In this document: piece after piece, positions 44,341-55,776 of the stretch
Position numbering within the stretch: position 1 is the first letter of the stretch
Layout of the letters: every line of letters begins with the position of its first letter
Source of the DNA: Lasiosphaeris hirsuta
Taxonomy: Eukaryota > Ascomycota > Sordariomycetes > Sordariales > Lasiosphaeriaceae
Length of the DNA: 64,000 nt
Direction: 5' to 3'
NCBI GenBank assembly: GCA_030549175.1
Contig: JAUKUA010000004.1
Location: forward strand, 4,402,001 to 4,466,000
Made by a program: the position numbers and the translations under genes
The notes under the pieces: generated by a model
Database searches by the model: none
What the model saw: only the letters and a program-made list of their open reading frames with translations
Told to the model about the DNA's origin: nothing

Positions 44341-45748
44341 TGTGGGCAACAAAGAATTGTTTTTGCTCACGCCTCCTGTCTTTGTGAGTGCTTTTTGTCC
44401 TTGAGAAAATCCGAAATACCGATTGCCTGGGATCTGATGAAAGGATATGAAGATACAGATAGTGAGTGGTAAATGTTCCTCGGGGTAGACCGGGCGCCGT
44501 GTTGCCCGTGGATTGAGGTGTATGTTGGGGACGGAGAGAGGTCACGCGAGGTCAAGGTCGGCCTTGGGTCCAGCGCGCGCCGCTGTTGTCGGGTCGCACT
44601 TGACGTGTTGAAACTGCTGTGCAAAGGTCTAAAAAAGCGACCCACCTCATACGTGTGCTTCCAGATTCCGTCCGGTCTCGAATGGGTGCCTGTTGGCAGC
44701 AAGGGAAATCCGGGTGATACGGTGAGCGATAAGGTGAGGAAAACCGAAGATTATACACTGCGCTGGGGGGCGTGAGAAAAAAAATAGACAGACGCCAGCG
44801 CAGCGACTGTTGTGCGCCTAGTGCTGTTCGATTCCATAGACCCTGAACTGAGAGTGAATATTCCCTCTCTTGTAGTGGGAACAGTGCCACTGGGCTGCTG
44901 AGAATTGCATCTTGGCTAGACCACAGTCATCCTGATAATTTCATGTGTGTTATGAGTCGAGATAAACTCGACGCTATCAGCACATAACACGAACCCAGGC
45001 ACTTCACTGATGTTGCTGAGATAGAGATAGTAATTGTTTTTTTGGCATGCCTTGTATTTGAACTCAAATGCCCAGAATAGTTGACAGGAACCATATAAAT
45101 CCCTTACCGTGTTTGAAACTCGGACCATTATCCCCCGAGTCAGCTCAGGATATAAGTTGCCAGCCATCAGGTTTGTATGTTAGCTAGTACCTTATACCTC
45201 ATGAAACAGGCCGACACACTGTAAATTGAACAGGTTTTGTTTCAAATAGACATGGTTTAAGCGGTCCTGGAGGTGTATCCCGCGAATGAGAAAGAATTCG
45301 GGAAATTATATCTTGTGTCACATCCGACATATCAAGGGATTTCCTTTTGCCAGAAGGTGACGTACCCTACTTGCCCTAGCTAACGAAAAAAGAGTTTTAT
45401 ATTCAAGGATGCTCTTGGTAGCTGGTAGAAATGGACATTTTTGTTTGCTATGGTACTTTCAGGGTTGATGACGCAAGAAGAAGATGGTAATACAGGAGAA
45501 GAAGTTGTCTTGAAGAGAATCTGTCATGCGAGATCTAAAGCACTGCAAGTGCTCTTATATCTACGGCCACACCCCTGGCACCTCTAGGGAGCTCTCTACC
45601 CACTACTGTTTTGGCGCCTGATATGTGCGAAATTGACAAGTAACCAATCTGCTTACAGGCTTGTGAGATTGCAATATTGTGGCACACACCATACCTACCT
45701 TGCCTATTCAAAATAGCAACACAATCATGTAGAGGACCTACCCATGAC
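44341..45748. other. Gene-poor, AT-richer 1.4-kb interval
   Basis: No supported gene. Base composition falls relative to both flanks, especially at 44,920-45,560. A short minus-strand frame at 44916-45167 shows no domain. It contains the promoter of the gene at 43143-44340 and the 3' flank of the HET gene. Confidence 0.5.
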
Positions 45749-48700
45749 CTAAGTCACCTCCTCCGGCTCATCAGAGACGACAGCATAGCGCGTAGTTGGG
45801 TAGGTACCAACGGCCCACATACCCCTAACCGCTCTGACAAAACGAAACACCTGCTCTAGCTCCACCCTGCCCCTGCCCTGAATCTCGACGCGCGGCTTCC
45901 CCTCGTGCTCCTCATCATCGGGAACAACCTCCCAGGACGCACCCATGGCTCTCGTCGGCGGCCGCGGGAGCAGCTCCATGCTGGTGCTGAACGGCGTCAC
46001 AATCATGGTGGGCCGGCCGACGTCGAAGAAGGCCCGTCGCGTCCCCAGCACCAAGTCCTGCTCTTCCACGCTGGTCTGGGCCGCCTGCATGAAGAGCACG
46101 TAGCTTCCGGGGTCGTCGATGAACAAGTCCCGGTCGGCTTTGTGGCCGGCCTCGACAGTGGCTGCCATCACCTTTTGGATGAGAATGTTGTTGATCATTT
46201 GTTTGAAATACCGCCCGTGGATGGGCTTGGTCGAGGAACCCACCTCAACTTTCGGATCGCCGTCTGCTGCTTTCGCACTCGAGTCTTGCTGGGAGATGGC
46301 CACGGTAGTTTTGGCTTCTGGCTGGTCAAGTGCCAAGCTCGCAATGTCTTTGGCAAGCTCATCTTGCTCATCTTGCTCATCTTGCTCGCCTGCCGCTTTC
46401 CCTTCGGCATCCGCAGACCCCTCACGTTCTGTTTCGGATGCATAGGTAGTCTCTACCCAGGTGTCGTCTTTCGAAGTCCGAACAAGACTGCCATACCACA
46501 GCTCCCCCGTGGCCATGATTCGGTTGATAATCCACGTCTGCAGCCAGCCATCTCCTTTTGGGTTCTTATCGAATCTAAGGACCTCGTCCACGTTCAAGGT
46601 AGCAGGGAGCTTCTCGGGGAAGTCTTTTACCGAGACCGGGACATCGCCATCTTCCTTGAACTTGCCCTCAATTGGCCACAGCAACCCTTGGGTCGAGTTC
46701 CAGATGGCATCCGCCAGTCCAAACTCCTTGTTGAAACGGAGAAAAAGAATCAACTTGAGCAGGATGCTGTAGTACACAGCCCCCAGCTCTAAATCCAACG
46801 CACGCCGGTCAAAAGGGGGCTTCCAGCTCTCGGGATCATCCATGTCGAGGATGCCCCTGCCAATAGACACAAGCTCGTCAAAGTCGCTGGGCGAGCGCTG
46901 CTCAAAGAAAGAGACCAAAGGTCGGACGAGATCGACCACCTTCCGTCCGCCTTGGACGTGCTCAAAGTATCGATGATAAAACGAGAGGATAGTCCACGAT
47001 GTGCCGTATATCTCGCGTAGCCATACCATGTCGAGACGCTGGTCGACCTTCCAGAGGAGGCCGGGGAACGCCACGCCTCCGTTTTCAAGCAGTGAGAAGT
47101 GGTGTTTGGCCTGCGGGATGGCTACAGTGGGCGGGTTAGGAATGAAGTAGCAGATTCTTCGGAGCTGGGCGCGGCTTGGGATCAAAAAGGGGGCTGGCTC
47201 GTCGTCGCCTTCGTCAACGTCGTAGACCTCGGGTATGAGTAGGGAGTAGTCGCCATTGAGAAAGGCCAGCGCAAGGATACACGCGCTCAGCGGATGGCCT
47301 CGCTTGCCGACCTCGGCCATGTCCAAGCGGTAGTCGTAGTCACACAGGTTGGCGAAGATGGAGGCTCGGTCAGACACGACTAGGTTGTCCCTGCATCGTA
47401 GGAAGGACAGGGCAGCAGCGGCGTTGCATGATCTCTTGGGGTAGCCTATCCGGTACTTGGAGAAGGATCCCTCGGCCTTGGTGGGAGGGACAAACTGGGT
47501 GACCAGCTTCCTGAAAAGCATCGCGATCTGGGCCTCGTGTTTCTGGGCGTACTTGTCAATGCCGGGATCGAGTTCCCTAGCGTAGACGGGGGCGCGGCGC
47601 GTGTAGAGCTCGTTGGCCCAGCCGACACACGAGGAGAGGTCATCCATTTGAATGGCAATCTCTGACAGAGATATGTGCGGCATAAATAGGCTGCTCCCGC
47701 CAACAGGAAGGGTGTTCTCGGGCCTCCGAAACAGCAGAGACATCTTTTCTCCGGCCGAGAAGGCTTCCTGCAGTACCCAGGCCCTGGTGCTCCACCGCTC
47801 GTTTGATATGAGCTCGAAGAGAGCCACGGCGTTCTCGGTCTGCAGCCAAGCCTGGATCTCCAGCGGACCGCCTATCATCTTGCGCAGCTGCGTCTTCTGG
47901 CGCCCCCATCCATACAAGGTACAGAGGGCCGCCAGGTGTGTTTCGGAACGGAGGACCGAGTCCATGAGGGCTATGGAGCGAGTCGCCCTCGAGTAGACGA
48001 GGTCCATGGAGGAAATGGCAATGGCCTTCTCCTCGGCGTCGTTCTGGTCGATGCACTCCTGGTCGATCCAGATGAAGCGGAAGCCGCTCTCCCTCGCGAA
48101 CGCCACGGCCCTGTCGAGGATCTCCTCGGGGGCCCGGTTGGGGCGCGCCCTGCCATCGGCATCGCGAACCACGTATCGGCCCCGGGACTGGCGAGAGGGC
48201 TGGGCGGGCCAGCAGTACGAGACGGCGACGAAGTGGGTGCAGGCTTCCCCGATGGACCGCAGCCAGCTCTGGCGGACGATGCGGAAGGACGAGACGGGGC
48301 CGGTGGCGGGGAAGGTCGGCGTCAGGATGCAGCGGCTGCACGAGTTCCTGATGAGGTGCTCGCAGATGGCGCCGACGCGCGACAGTCGGTGCAGCGTGTC
48401 TTTGCAATGCGCTCCCGAGGCCACACACGGGCCGCACAGGTCGTAGTCGCCGCTGTTGCACTCGCTGCAGCGGAATCTCTCGGCAAGTCGGAAGGGTCTG
48501 GCGCACCCGTCGCAGGCCCAGAGCGCCTGCTCGGTGGTGCCTGCCTGGGATTCGTCTTTGGCATTTGGTCCTTCCCCTTGAAGCCAGCACTGCGCGCAGC
48601 CCACGGGCTGGTCCAGCTGAGCCTGGGACGTGAAGTCCGTGTCGTCAAAAGCAAGCAGCTTTAGATCGCTGACCCACTTGTACGCGTCGTTCCTGTCGGT

Positions 48701-48790
48701 TCGGAGCTCGACCAGCTCCAGCACTTGGCTCACCAGGTCGCTCTCGTCGCCGCCGTCCAGGTCCGAGCCGTCTCTCGTGTCGTCAATCAT
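45749..48790 (-). CDS. HET-domain protein with N-terminal ZZ-type zinc finger
   Basis: A 1013-residue single-exon protein. HET domains act in heterokaryon incompatibility, triggering growth arrest or death after fusion of unlike strains, though most family members are untested. The ATG at 48790 (MIDDTRDGSD) was chosen because the more upstream in-frame codon is a GTG. A ZZ-like finger spans residues 92-133 with CDGC at 93-96, CSEC at 108-111 and CGPC at 119-122. The HET domain starts near residue 186 with HFVAVSYCW, continues with FIWIDQECIDQNDAEEK near 239-255, and ends with the STRAWVLQE motif near 340. The C-terminal 600 residues are unassigned and contain an acidic Asp-Glu-Gln repeat near 835. 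Cytoplasmic location is likely. No partner gene is evident next door. Confidence 0.88.
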   Translation of the reverse strand: MIDDTRDGSDLDGGDESDLVSQVLELVELRTDRNDAYKWVSDLKLLAFDDTDFTSQAQLDQPVGCAQCWLQGEGPNAKDESQAGTTEQALWACDGCARPFRLAERFRCSECNSGDYDLCGPCVASGAHCKDTLHRLSRVGAICEHLIRNSCSRCILTPTFPATGPVSSFRIVRQSWLRSIGEACTHFVAVSYCWPAQPSRQSRGRYVVRDADGRARPNRAPEEILDRAVAFARESGFRFIWIDQECIDQNDAEEKAIAISSMDLVYSRATRSIALMDSVLRSETHLAALCTLYGWGRQKTQLRKMIGGPLEIQAWLQTENAVALFELISNERWSTRAWVLQEAFSAGEKMSLLFRRPENTLPVGGSSLFMPHISLSEIAIQMDDLSSCVGWANELYTRRAPVYARELDPGIDKYAQKHEAQIAMLFRKLVTQFVPPTKAEGSFSKYRIGYPKRSCNAAAALSFLRCRDNLVVSDRASIFANLCDYDYRLDMAEVGKRGHPLSACILALAFLNGDYSLLIPEVYDVDEGDDEPAPFLIPSRAQLRRICYFIPNPPTVAIPQAKHHFSLLENGGVAFPGLLWKVDQRLDMVWLREIYGTSWTILSFYHRYFEHVQGGRKVVDLVRPLVSFFEQRSPSDFDELVSIGRGILDMDDPESWKPPFDRRALDLELGAVYYSILLKLILFLRFNKEFGLADAIWNSTQGLLWPIEGKFKEDGDVPVSVKDFPEKLPATLNVDEVLRFDKNPKGDGWLQTWIINRIMATGELWYGSLVRTSKDDTWVETTYASETEREGSADAEGKAAGEQDEQDEQDELAKDIASLALDQPEAKTTVAISQQDSSAKAADGDPKVEVGSSTKPIHGRYFKQMINNILIQKVMAATVEAGHKADRDLFIDDPGSYVLFMQAAQTSVEEQDLVLGTRRAFFDVGRPTMIVTPFSTSMELLPRPPTRAMGASWEVVPDDEEHEGKPRVEIQGRGRVELEQVFRFVRAVRGMWAVGTYPTTRYAVVSDEPEEVT

Positions 48791-49290
48791 GGCAATTTTC
48801 AAGACAATATTTTCAAGACAAATGTTTCGAGATGTGACAAATTCAGGGCATAGAAACACCGACGGCTTTTATAAGCCATCCTACGCGAGGCGGAGTCGTG
48901 GATGAATTACTGATGGGCTACTGCTGCACCGTCCTCATTGGGGCACCACGTCCCCGCCGCTGCCTCATGCCGCCAAGTCGCAGACAGCACCGACGCTACT
49001 GCTGATCGTCGCCACACCACTTTCCTTACTTTACCAATGCATCCGAGTTCAATGTTGCTGTCTACACACACATGCCAAATGTTAGCCAAAGTCGGGAAGA
49101 GGACTTCTTACCTCGACGCCTATATCATCCATCCTAGGCCATTTTGGCACCATATATGCACCCTGAGATTCTTCTTCCTGCTTTCGAGTTAGCAATGTTC
49201 TTGAAACCCAGTTTCTCTCGCATTCATTCATTCGGGTAAGTAACTTGAATCAGCACACTTGAGGCCCAATTTACACCCCGGGTGCGGAAC

Positions 49291-49308
49291 GGGGGGGGGG
49301 GGGGGGGG
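49291..49308. repeat. Poly(G) run, 18 nt
   Basis: Uninterrupted G run on the plus strand about 500 bp upstream of the HET gene start. Confidence 0.88.
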
Positions 49309-49457
49309 AAGCCCTAAACCAAAAGTGAAAAACACAATCACCACAGAAAGAAAACCACCAATATTTCAGAGGTCACTGGCCACTGAATGTGATTATGAAA
49401 TTGAAAAGAAGAAAAACAAAAATATCCAGCCCTTCCCGAAACGGGAATGCCTCCCCG

Positions 49458-49684
49458 TAAAACCAGAACCCAGAACTCAGGACTCCCAGAACCAGAACGC
49501 CAGAACCCAGAGCGCCAGAACCCAGACCATAAACCACCAGAACCCAGAATGCCAGAGCCCAACCCCGAAAACCCAGAACTACGAAACCCCAAGTGCCCAT
49601 TCCCCCAGAAGAAAGAGCCCCGAGCGAAAGAAAACCAACCCAGCGAAGAGCCCAGAGCGCCAGAAACTCCAACCAGAACCCCGA
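49458..49684. repeat. Degenerate tandem repeat of CCAGAACCCAGA units
   Basis: About 225 bp made of variants of a 9- to 12-bp unit (CCAGAACCCAGA, GCCAGAACC, CCCAGAGCG). Purine/pyrimidine asymmetry is strong, with A, G and C on the plus strand and little T. It lies just past the 3' end of the gene at 49862-51653. Confidence 0.75.
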
Positions 49685-49861
49685 GAGAGATAGAGAGAAC
49701 CCAGGTCGCAAAAGCCCGAGCGAGATAAGCCAACCGAAGAAGGCGTGAAAATGCCGAAAAGGAAGCCAATCCGAAATTACAGTGCCAACGCTGATGCTAA
49801 GCTGATGCTGGTGCCAAGATGAATCCAGATCGCGACCGAGGGACTGAGGGCCCGAGGGCAT

Positions 49862-51653
49862 TCACTGCCCATCGAAATACTCGTCCGACCAGAAGCCTTG
49901 TATCAAGTTGCTGATGTCTTCCGAGTCTTTGAGGAGTTCATCGAGGGTGAGGCGGTATTGCGGGTTTGCATAATTGGGCACCTCTGGCAGCGCAGCGTCG
50001 TCGCCGGCCGGGAGCTGGAACTTGTGATCCGCGGATCCATCGTCGGTAAACTGGAGGTTGTCCCCCGTGTTCTCAGGATTGGGAAGATCCGGCATTGCCT
50101 CGTCGAGATGCTGGACTTCTTGACCTGCGCATCCAAAACCCGGCAGGAGCATCTCGCTGTTGTCGACTACATTGCTGGCCGGGACTGCTCCGTCGGTATG
50201 CTGGACTTCTTGACCCACGTATCCATAACCCGGCAGGGGCATCTCGCTGTTGTTGACTATATTGCCGGCCGGGACTGCTGCGTCGAGACGTTGGGCCTCT
50301 TGACCCGTGTATGAATAACCCGGCAGGGGCATCTCGTCATTGTTGGCCATGCCGGCCGGTTCCAGCTGAGGGTTAGCCTCGGTTGACCCTGCTGCCGGTG
50401 CTGCGGAGGGAGGCTGCTGTACTGCTGCCAGCCTGTGCTGGACCGACTTTGCAAGCTTTGCCTTTGCGGCCTTGGTGGCCTTTCCCTTTGCCTTGCCGCG
50501 CTTCACCACGCGGTTGGGCGGGTTGGACGGGTTGGGTGCTGGCGTCGGCTCTTCCTCCTCCTCCTCCTCCTCCTCCTCCAGCTCCTCCTCGTCCTGAGGC
50601 TCTTGTCCTTCAAGTCCCTCTCGCTGCCTCGCCTCTTCTCGCTCTTTGAGACGCTCCTTGCCGGCGTCAATGACATACTTTTTCTTGGAATTGACGTTTT
50701 TATTCGCCTTCTTAGCCTAGTAAGGTACCATCATTAGCTTATCAATCGAATAAAAGATGACAGGTATCTTGGTACTTACCCCCTGCTCGCGCTGGGGCTG
50801 CGCGGCGAGCCGGTAGGCGAATGTGTCGCACCCGATGACACTGGCAAATGCGGGCTTCTGGGCGCGGAAGATATCCTCGACCACCTCGAATCTATCCATG
50901 AACGAGTCGTAGCGTTCGTAGGCGAATTTTTCGGGTTTTTCCCGGGGCCCAAGGTTAATTTTACCCTGCTGGGCGTCATTAATGGCCATCTTTAATAAGT
51001 ATTAGCTTTGGTATAGGTAGATACGAATGATTTAGAGCTCATGATTTATTTGGGTGGACTCTTACCAGTGTGGCCCAGCAGGCCATTTGCATCTCGAAAT
51101 CGCTGAGTTTTGCAATCTTCTTTTGAGGGCCGTCCGTTGGGTTCGTCATCTCCAAGTTGTAACAGACAGCGTGATATAGCCTCATCATGAGGTCTTTTCT
51201 CTCGTTGTCTGTTTCGGGATAGCGGCGCGAAATGTCCTGGTCGTCTTGGGGCTCTTGGTTGCTTAGCCCTTGATACACTTTCCTAACTTTCTGGAACTCA
51301 TCAGAAGTTGTGAGGTAACATGGGGCCTGAGCCCTCTTCTGGTTGGCGATGTCTTTGGTCCCTGTGAGATTTTTGACTAATTCTGCTGTATACCGAGTAC
51401 TCCCAAGTCCCCCAGCTACAGCTTCGGCTATCTGCTCTCGTTGTTGAGCAGTGAGAAGTTGGAGGATAAGGTCGCCCGGGAGGCGGTCATCAATCATGGG
51501 TTGCCAGATCGACACCGGCTGCCGGTGCATATGAGGGGTCTGGGCTATGGTGGGACCGTACCCGGCCTGAGGCAACTGTAAGTTGCCGTTCTGTCGAGGG
51601 CCGGAGCCCGAGGAGGGACCCGCCTCCTGGTTATAGGAGGTCGAGTTCTCCAT
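49862..51653 (-). CDS. Unknown acidic protein with three 30-residue repeats
   Basis: Exons 51066-51653, 50780-50989 and 49862-50716 sum to 1653 nt, 550 residues, with GT-AG introns in frame. The N-terminal part is Gln/Ser/Gly-rich then helical (DLILQLLTAQQREQIAEAVA, and LSDFEMQMACWATL at the first junction). The second exon carries PEKFAYERYDSFMDRFEVVE. Exon 3 starts with a basic and acidic helix, has a run of about ten Glu, a Lys/Ala-rich basic block likely to act as a nuclear signal, and then three tandem repeats with the core MPLPGYxYxGQE. The tail is acidic with hydrophobic residues, as in activation domains. No known domain is recognised; a role in transcription is only a guess. The first exon is preceded by a minisatellite that begins 27 bp from the start codon. 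Confidence 0.7.
50075..50344 (-). repeat. Three coding tandem repeats of 90 bp
   Basis: Each unit encodes 30 residues with the pattern NNSEMPLPGYGYxGQEVQ followed by a Asp/Ala/Val/Pro-rich stretch. The units differ at about a third of positions and keep the frame, so copy number could vary between strains without breaking the gene. Confidence 0.8.
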
Positions 51654-51679
51654 GTTTATTGGTATGTGTTTTTCTTGTG

Positions 51680-51957
51680 AAGAGAAGAGAGACCGAGAGT
51701 CGAGGCGGTGTTGGGGGTATTTTGGTAGGGGGAGAGAGGAGAGACTGAGAGTCTCGAGGTAGTGTTGGGTGTTTTGGCGAGGGAGGTAGGGGGAGGTGAG
51801 AGTCAAAGCGGTGTTCGGTATTTTGGTAGGGGAAGAGAAGAGAGACTGAGAGTCAAGGTGGTGTTGGGTATTTTAGTAGGGGAAGAGAAGAGAGACTGAG
51901 AGTCTCAAGGCAGTGTTGCGTGTTTTGGCGAGGGAGGAAGGGGGAAGTGAGAGGACG
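51680..51957. repeat. About five tandem repeats of 50-60 bp next to a start codon
   Basis: The unit centres on GAGAGACTGAGAGTC followed by a GGTGTTGGGTATTTTGGTAGGGG-type half. Copies start near 51680, 51735, 51793, 51838 and 51888 and differ by small changes. In the sense of the gene at 49862-51653 the array is pyrimidine-rich and forms its probable 5' leader. Confidence 0.8.
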
Positions 51958-54900
51958 CGGAAGACCGGTCAAATACTCGCAGCCAGGAGTAAGAGCACGG
52001 TAGCACGGCAGCCCCACGCAGGGACTGAAGGAACTCGGGACGACAGTCACGGCAGCCACTAGTAAGTGGCCATTGTGGGCAAACTGCCAGTGCCGCGAGG
52101 AACTCGGACGGCAAAGCCCCAGTTTTTTTCGTTGGGGTCTTCTCACCTTTGACAATACCATTCTTACCCCGAAGAAAGAAAAAGACAGGCGGGCGATCCG
52201 CTGGGAAGGGCAAGTCAACTGGCCGGGAATAATAAGATCATCTCCTGTATTATAATAATCAACTGTGGCTTCACTGGAGCATCATGCCTTCGCTGTATTA
52301 AGTTACGAGTAGACAGCAGCAGCAGCAGCAGCAACTGCGGCTTTGATCGGGTTGGGGTTGAGGGCTTGAAAACGCGTGAAGCTGTGTGCTGGCAGTGACG
52401 CCAGACGCGGATCCCACCATGACGCCAGCCACGATGGAAGCCGTGACGCGAGCAGTGATGCCGATGCCTCGAAGTCGACGCCTTAGAGCTAATAACACGG
52501 CAATACCGTTGAGCTAACCGCGTATTGATTTTTTTGAAGTCATGAGGGGAGCGCTGGCGCCATAATACGAGGCCACTCGCACTCATCTCCTGCCTGTGGA
52601 CATGGCGTGTCGGGGACACACACGAAGCCATCCCCGAGCTCCTCGTCACGGTCTATGGGCTTTCCCAGACCGGCCCTGGTGGTGTGCCACTGGCCGATCG
52701 AGACTCAGACCGCTGACGGCAGTAAAGCCCGCGAAGGCCTGTGTCTGGTTCACGGAAATCCAAGTTGAAGAGCTAGAATAACGGCACTACAGGCCTTGGG
52801 GGACGCCGGGGGACGCAAAAAGGCAGGTACGCAGGTCTTCTGCCACAAGCAGCAACTGGGCTGCAGCCCATCGGCGGCCAACCCTCCCCCCCCCCCAAAA
52901 GCTTAGAGGCACGTCGCCAGCATCCCGCGCTCTCACCATGGAACCTTCTGGCGCCTGGGGAATCTATTCCCTAAAGCGCGGTCGCCAACATGCTGTCATC
53001 CAGTTCTCACATCCGCGGCGTCCTTCATGTGCCGTCCGTATTCATCCTCGTTTCTTCAAGGCGTGCCTTCACCGATACCTTCATCATTGCAAAAGTCGGC
53101 CGATCATCATTGAAACTGTGGCAAGGGCAACTTTAACTCATCCTTTCATTTTTCTCCTCTTGCCGCGCTCCTCAAGGTGCTGGCGCCGACGCCGACGCCG
53201 ACAGCAGTTGGGCTGGGCCGTGTTTTCGCAGGAAGGCCGCCGCGCGGTTGCCAGAGGTCTGCTCGTCTCTCTTGGTCACGCTGTCTGTCTGAATCACGCG
53301 CTGGATTACCCGGGCCTACTTCCCCTCCTCTAGCTCTCGAAACTGGCCATATCCGACTACAATCAAGAGGGCACCGAAGGCAGCTCGTAACGGCAAGAGT
53401 TACTCAGGTTTGAATCTTATTTGTTTACGCCACCTACGAGGTAACCCAGCGAGCTTGATGCTGGGCCAACTTTGCTGACCAGTACATCTTCGATTCCAGG
53501 CTGTTGCTAGGGCTCAAAGGCCTTCAAGCCCCGAAATCAAACGAGTGCCCGGTTTACCATCTCGAGGGTTACTCAAGAGAGGACGATGATCCATCGCGGG
53601 GCCCGTGATTCGAGAGAAGAGAAGTCAAATATCCGTTGCGAATCCTCGTTGAATCTCCACAGCATGCAACCTAAAAGAAGGAGCCTTTAGTACGGAGCGC
53701 TCGTTAGCGCTAGTTTCAACAGCAGATGCATCTCAATGTGCGAAGCCAAGGTACTCGGCCGCTGCAGGGGGGTTGGGGCGAGTAAGGAGGGGAAAGAAAA
53801 CTAAGAGTGCCATGCTCGATCGGCGTGGCGACGGCGTGGTGATGGCGTGACGATGGAAAGCTTCTTAGACGAGACCGATTTCTAGTGTCAAGTCCCCTTG
53901 TATAGGGAGGTTCGGGCTGGTATGTTCAGGTTCAATGGCTTTGACTTTACACAGCACGTGGAATGCCAACTCTACAAGACTTAGTGAGGGTTACAAAGTC
54001 TTTTGCACAGGTACCTAGTCTTTCAACTCCTCACTGTGGCTTTGGATTGGGCTCTTCTCCAACTAAATTTTATCGAGGTTAATCATGGCGCGGGTTGGAG
54101 AAGTGGTTTTCTCTTTTCTTTTCGGCTTGGCGACTTCAACAGAGCATTCGACGCCTTGATGGACACGACGGGGCACTGGCGACGGGGCTAACTACGACGT
54201 TCGACTTTCCGAGATCAGCCCCAAAGACCTGACAGTGTGGCTTCAAGAGACTGTCTCCTCGATGGTGCTATATTCGAGGTGATGTGGAGTTGCATTGAAT
54301 TTCCTCTTCTAGCTTCTGGTTCTAACTACGGCATTACAGGCAAAGAGACCTGAATTTCTTATGTAGATTGGGCAATTTTAGCGTCAGCAGCAAGGATGGG
54401 GAGGCAGAGAAAGGGAATGTGCCCTGGAAGGAGACATTCATTATTCTGCTTGTCTGCCTTGGTTTTCAAATTTCAAATCCCCTTGCTTGCTTGCAGCATG
54501 GACGCGAAGATGAAATTTCACGTGGATGTCCATCTCCAGCGACGAGGCAGGGGTAGAGGCGCAAACCGGAACTTCGGCCACAAAAGGCATTGTTTCTGTA
54601 GTCTTACGGATGTACCCGCTGCTAGAACATTGGGGACAATCAATGACAACAATAGCAGCAAATGACAGCGTGGATCGAAAGCGGGGGACGGATAGCTTCA
54701 GCACCCCTTTCCCTATCCCTGGCTCTTAGTGGTCCAAATGACGTGATCACAGCGGGCCGGACACGGAAAGGAGAAAAGGAGCAGGGCTCATATTGACCAA
54801 TCAGCAACGGCACCGTCTCACGTTCCAGGAAGGTGTCCGGCTCGAGCACCACCACCACGGCCCTGCATCCACATTCCGGCCCTCCTCCACAGCGCAGCCG

Positions 54901-55776
54901 AGTCCGGAGTTTAATCACAACCTGCCAGCGCGCCCACGCTCCCCAGCCGTCGTCCTCACACTGCGCTGGGCGTCCATAACTAAATACGGCACATTTTGTT
55001 CGGTCGCATTCTTCACCAGCCTTCTACGGGGTTCTTATTCGAATCCCTTTGGGCGAGGAACAACGCGTTCAGGCACCGATGTCGACCACCAGCGAATCCA
55101 GCGCATCTCCAATCAACGGGCCGCAACCGGGTTCTGCAAAGCACCGACGTCGCTGGGTCGTCGGCTGTGGACCCTCCTGTTGGGCTAGCTCAACGGCCTC
55201 AATGGCTCCCAATGACGAATGGGATTCCCCACGTGGACGTGCGACCCGGCGTGGGGCTCCAATGCAGGGCCAGCAGGGCCGGCAGGAAGGGGGGGAGGGG
55301 GGGGGTCAGCGACGGGTAGGAGGGGTTCAAACGAGTTACCGGATGCGAGATTTGGCGATTGCTGCAACAGCACTTGCATATAGTGCTCGACTGGCATCCG
55401 AGATAGACGAGCGGTGGTTCATAGGGCGGCAACGTGTGCCGTCGTCTCCACATCGCCTGCGCGAGATGATAAAAACGGCGTGGTCTGGTAGCCGTTAGGT
55501 ATTGGCGCCTGCCAAGACATGGCATTCATTCCACATATCTTCCATATCCACACGTCCCGTCACCCAGCGGGGTTTGACGGGCCTACGACCAAGCTCCGTC
55601 AACATTCCATGCCTCGTATAAATCCGCCATCTCCCCCGTATCCTCATCTCTCAAGTGCCAGCCCGTTTTTATTCTCGAGTCAGAAAGCTCACTATCTGGG
55701 ACTCGGGACTATCTAACGAGTTCAGACATACTTGAATGGATTCTCCCCCACGAATTGCCCCCCTGTGTCCGGCGAG
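51958..55776. other. Gene-free 3.8-kb interval
   Basis: No supported gene. It contains a short CAG run near 52314-52332 and an 11-nt C run at 52886-52896. A degenerate A-box-like sequence lies at about 52510 on the minus strand without a foldable tRNA. Short frames near 52938, 54003 and 54996 have no domains. Confidence 0.5.

Larger units (their letters stand above)
48791..49861. other. Region upstream of HET gene with G run and minisatellite
   Basis: 1071 bp without a supported gene. It holds the HET promoter, an 18-nt G run and the CCAGAACC-type repeat described separately. Frames across the repeat on both strands are low-complexity and not called. Confidence 0.55.

Noticed and set aside
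49447..49861. Frames on both strands across the CCAGAACC repeat
   Set aside because: Translation is only the repeat itself (Pro/Glu/Arg/Asn on one strand, Gly/Phe/Ser/Leu on the other).
52440..52540. tRNA-like A box (TTAGCTCAACGG) on the minus strand
   Set aside because: The D stem does not pair and no proper B box or T stem follows at the right distance.
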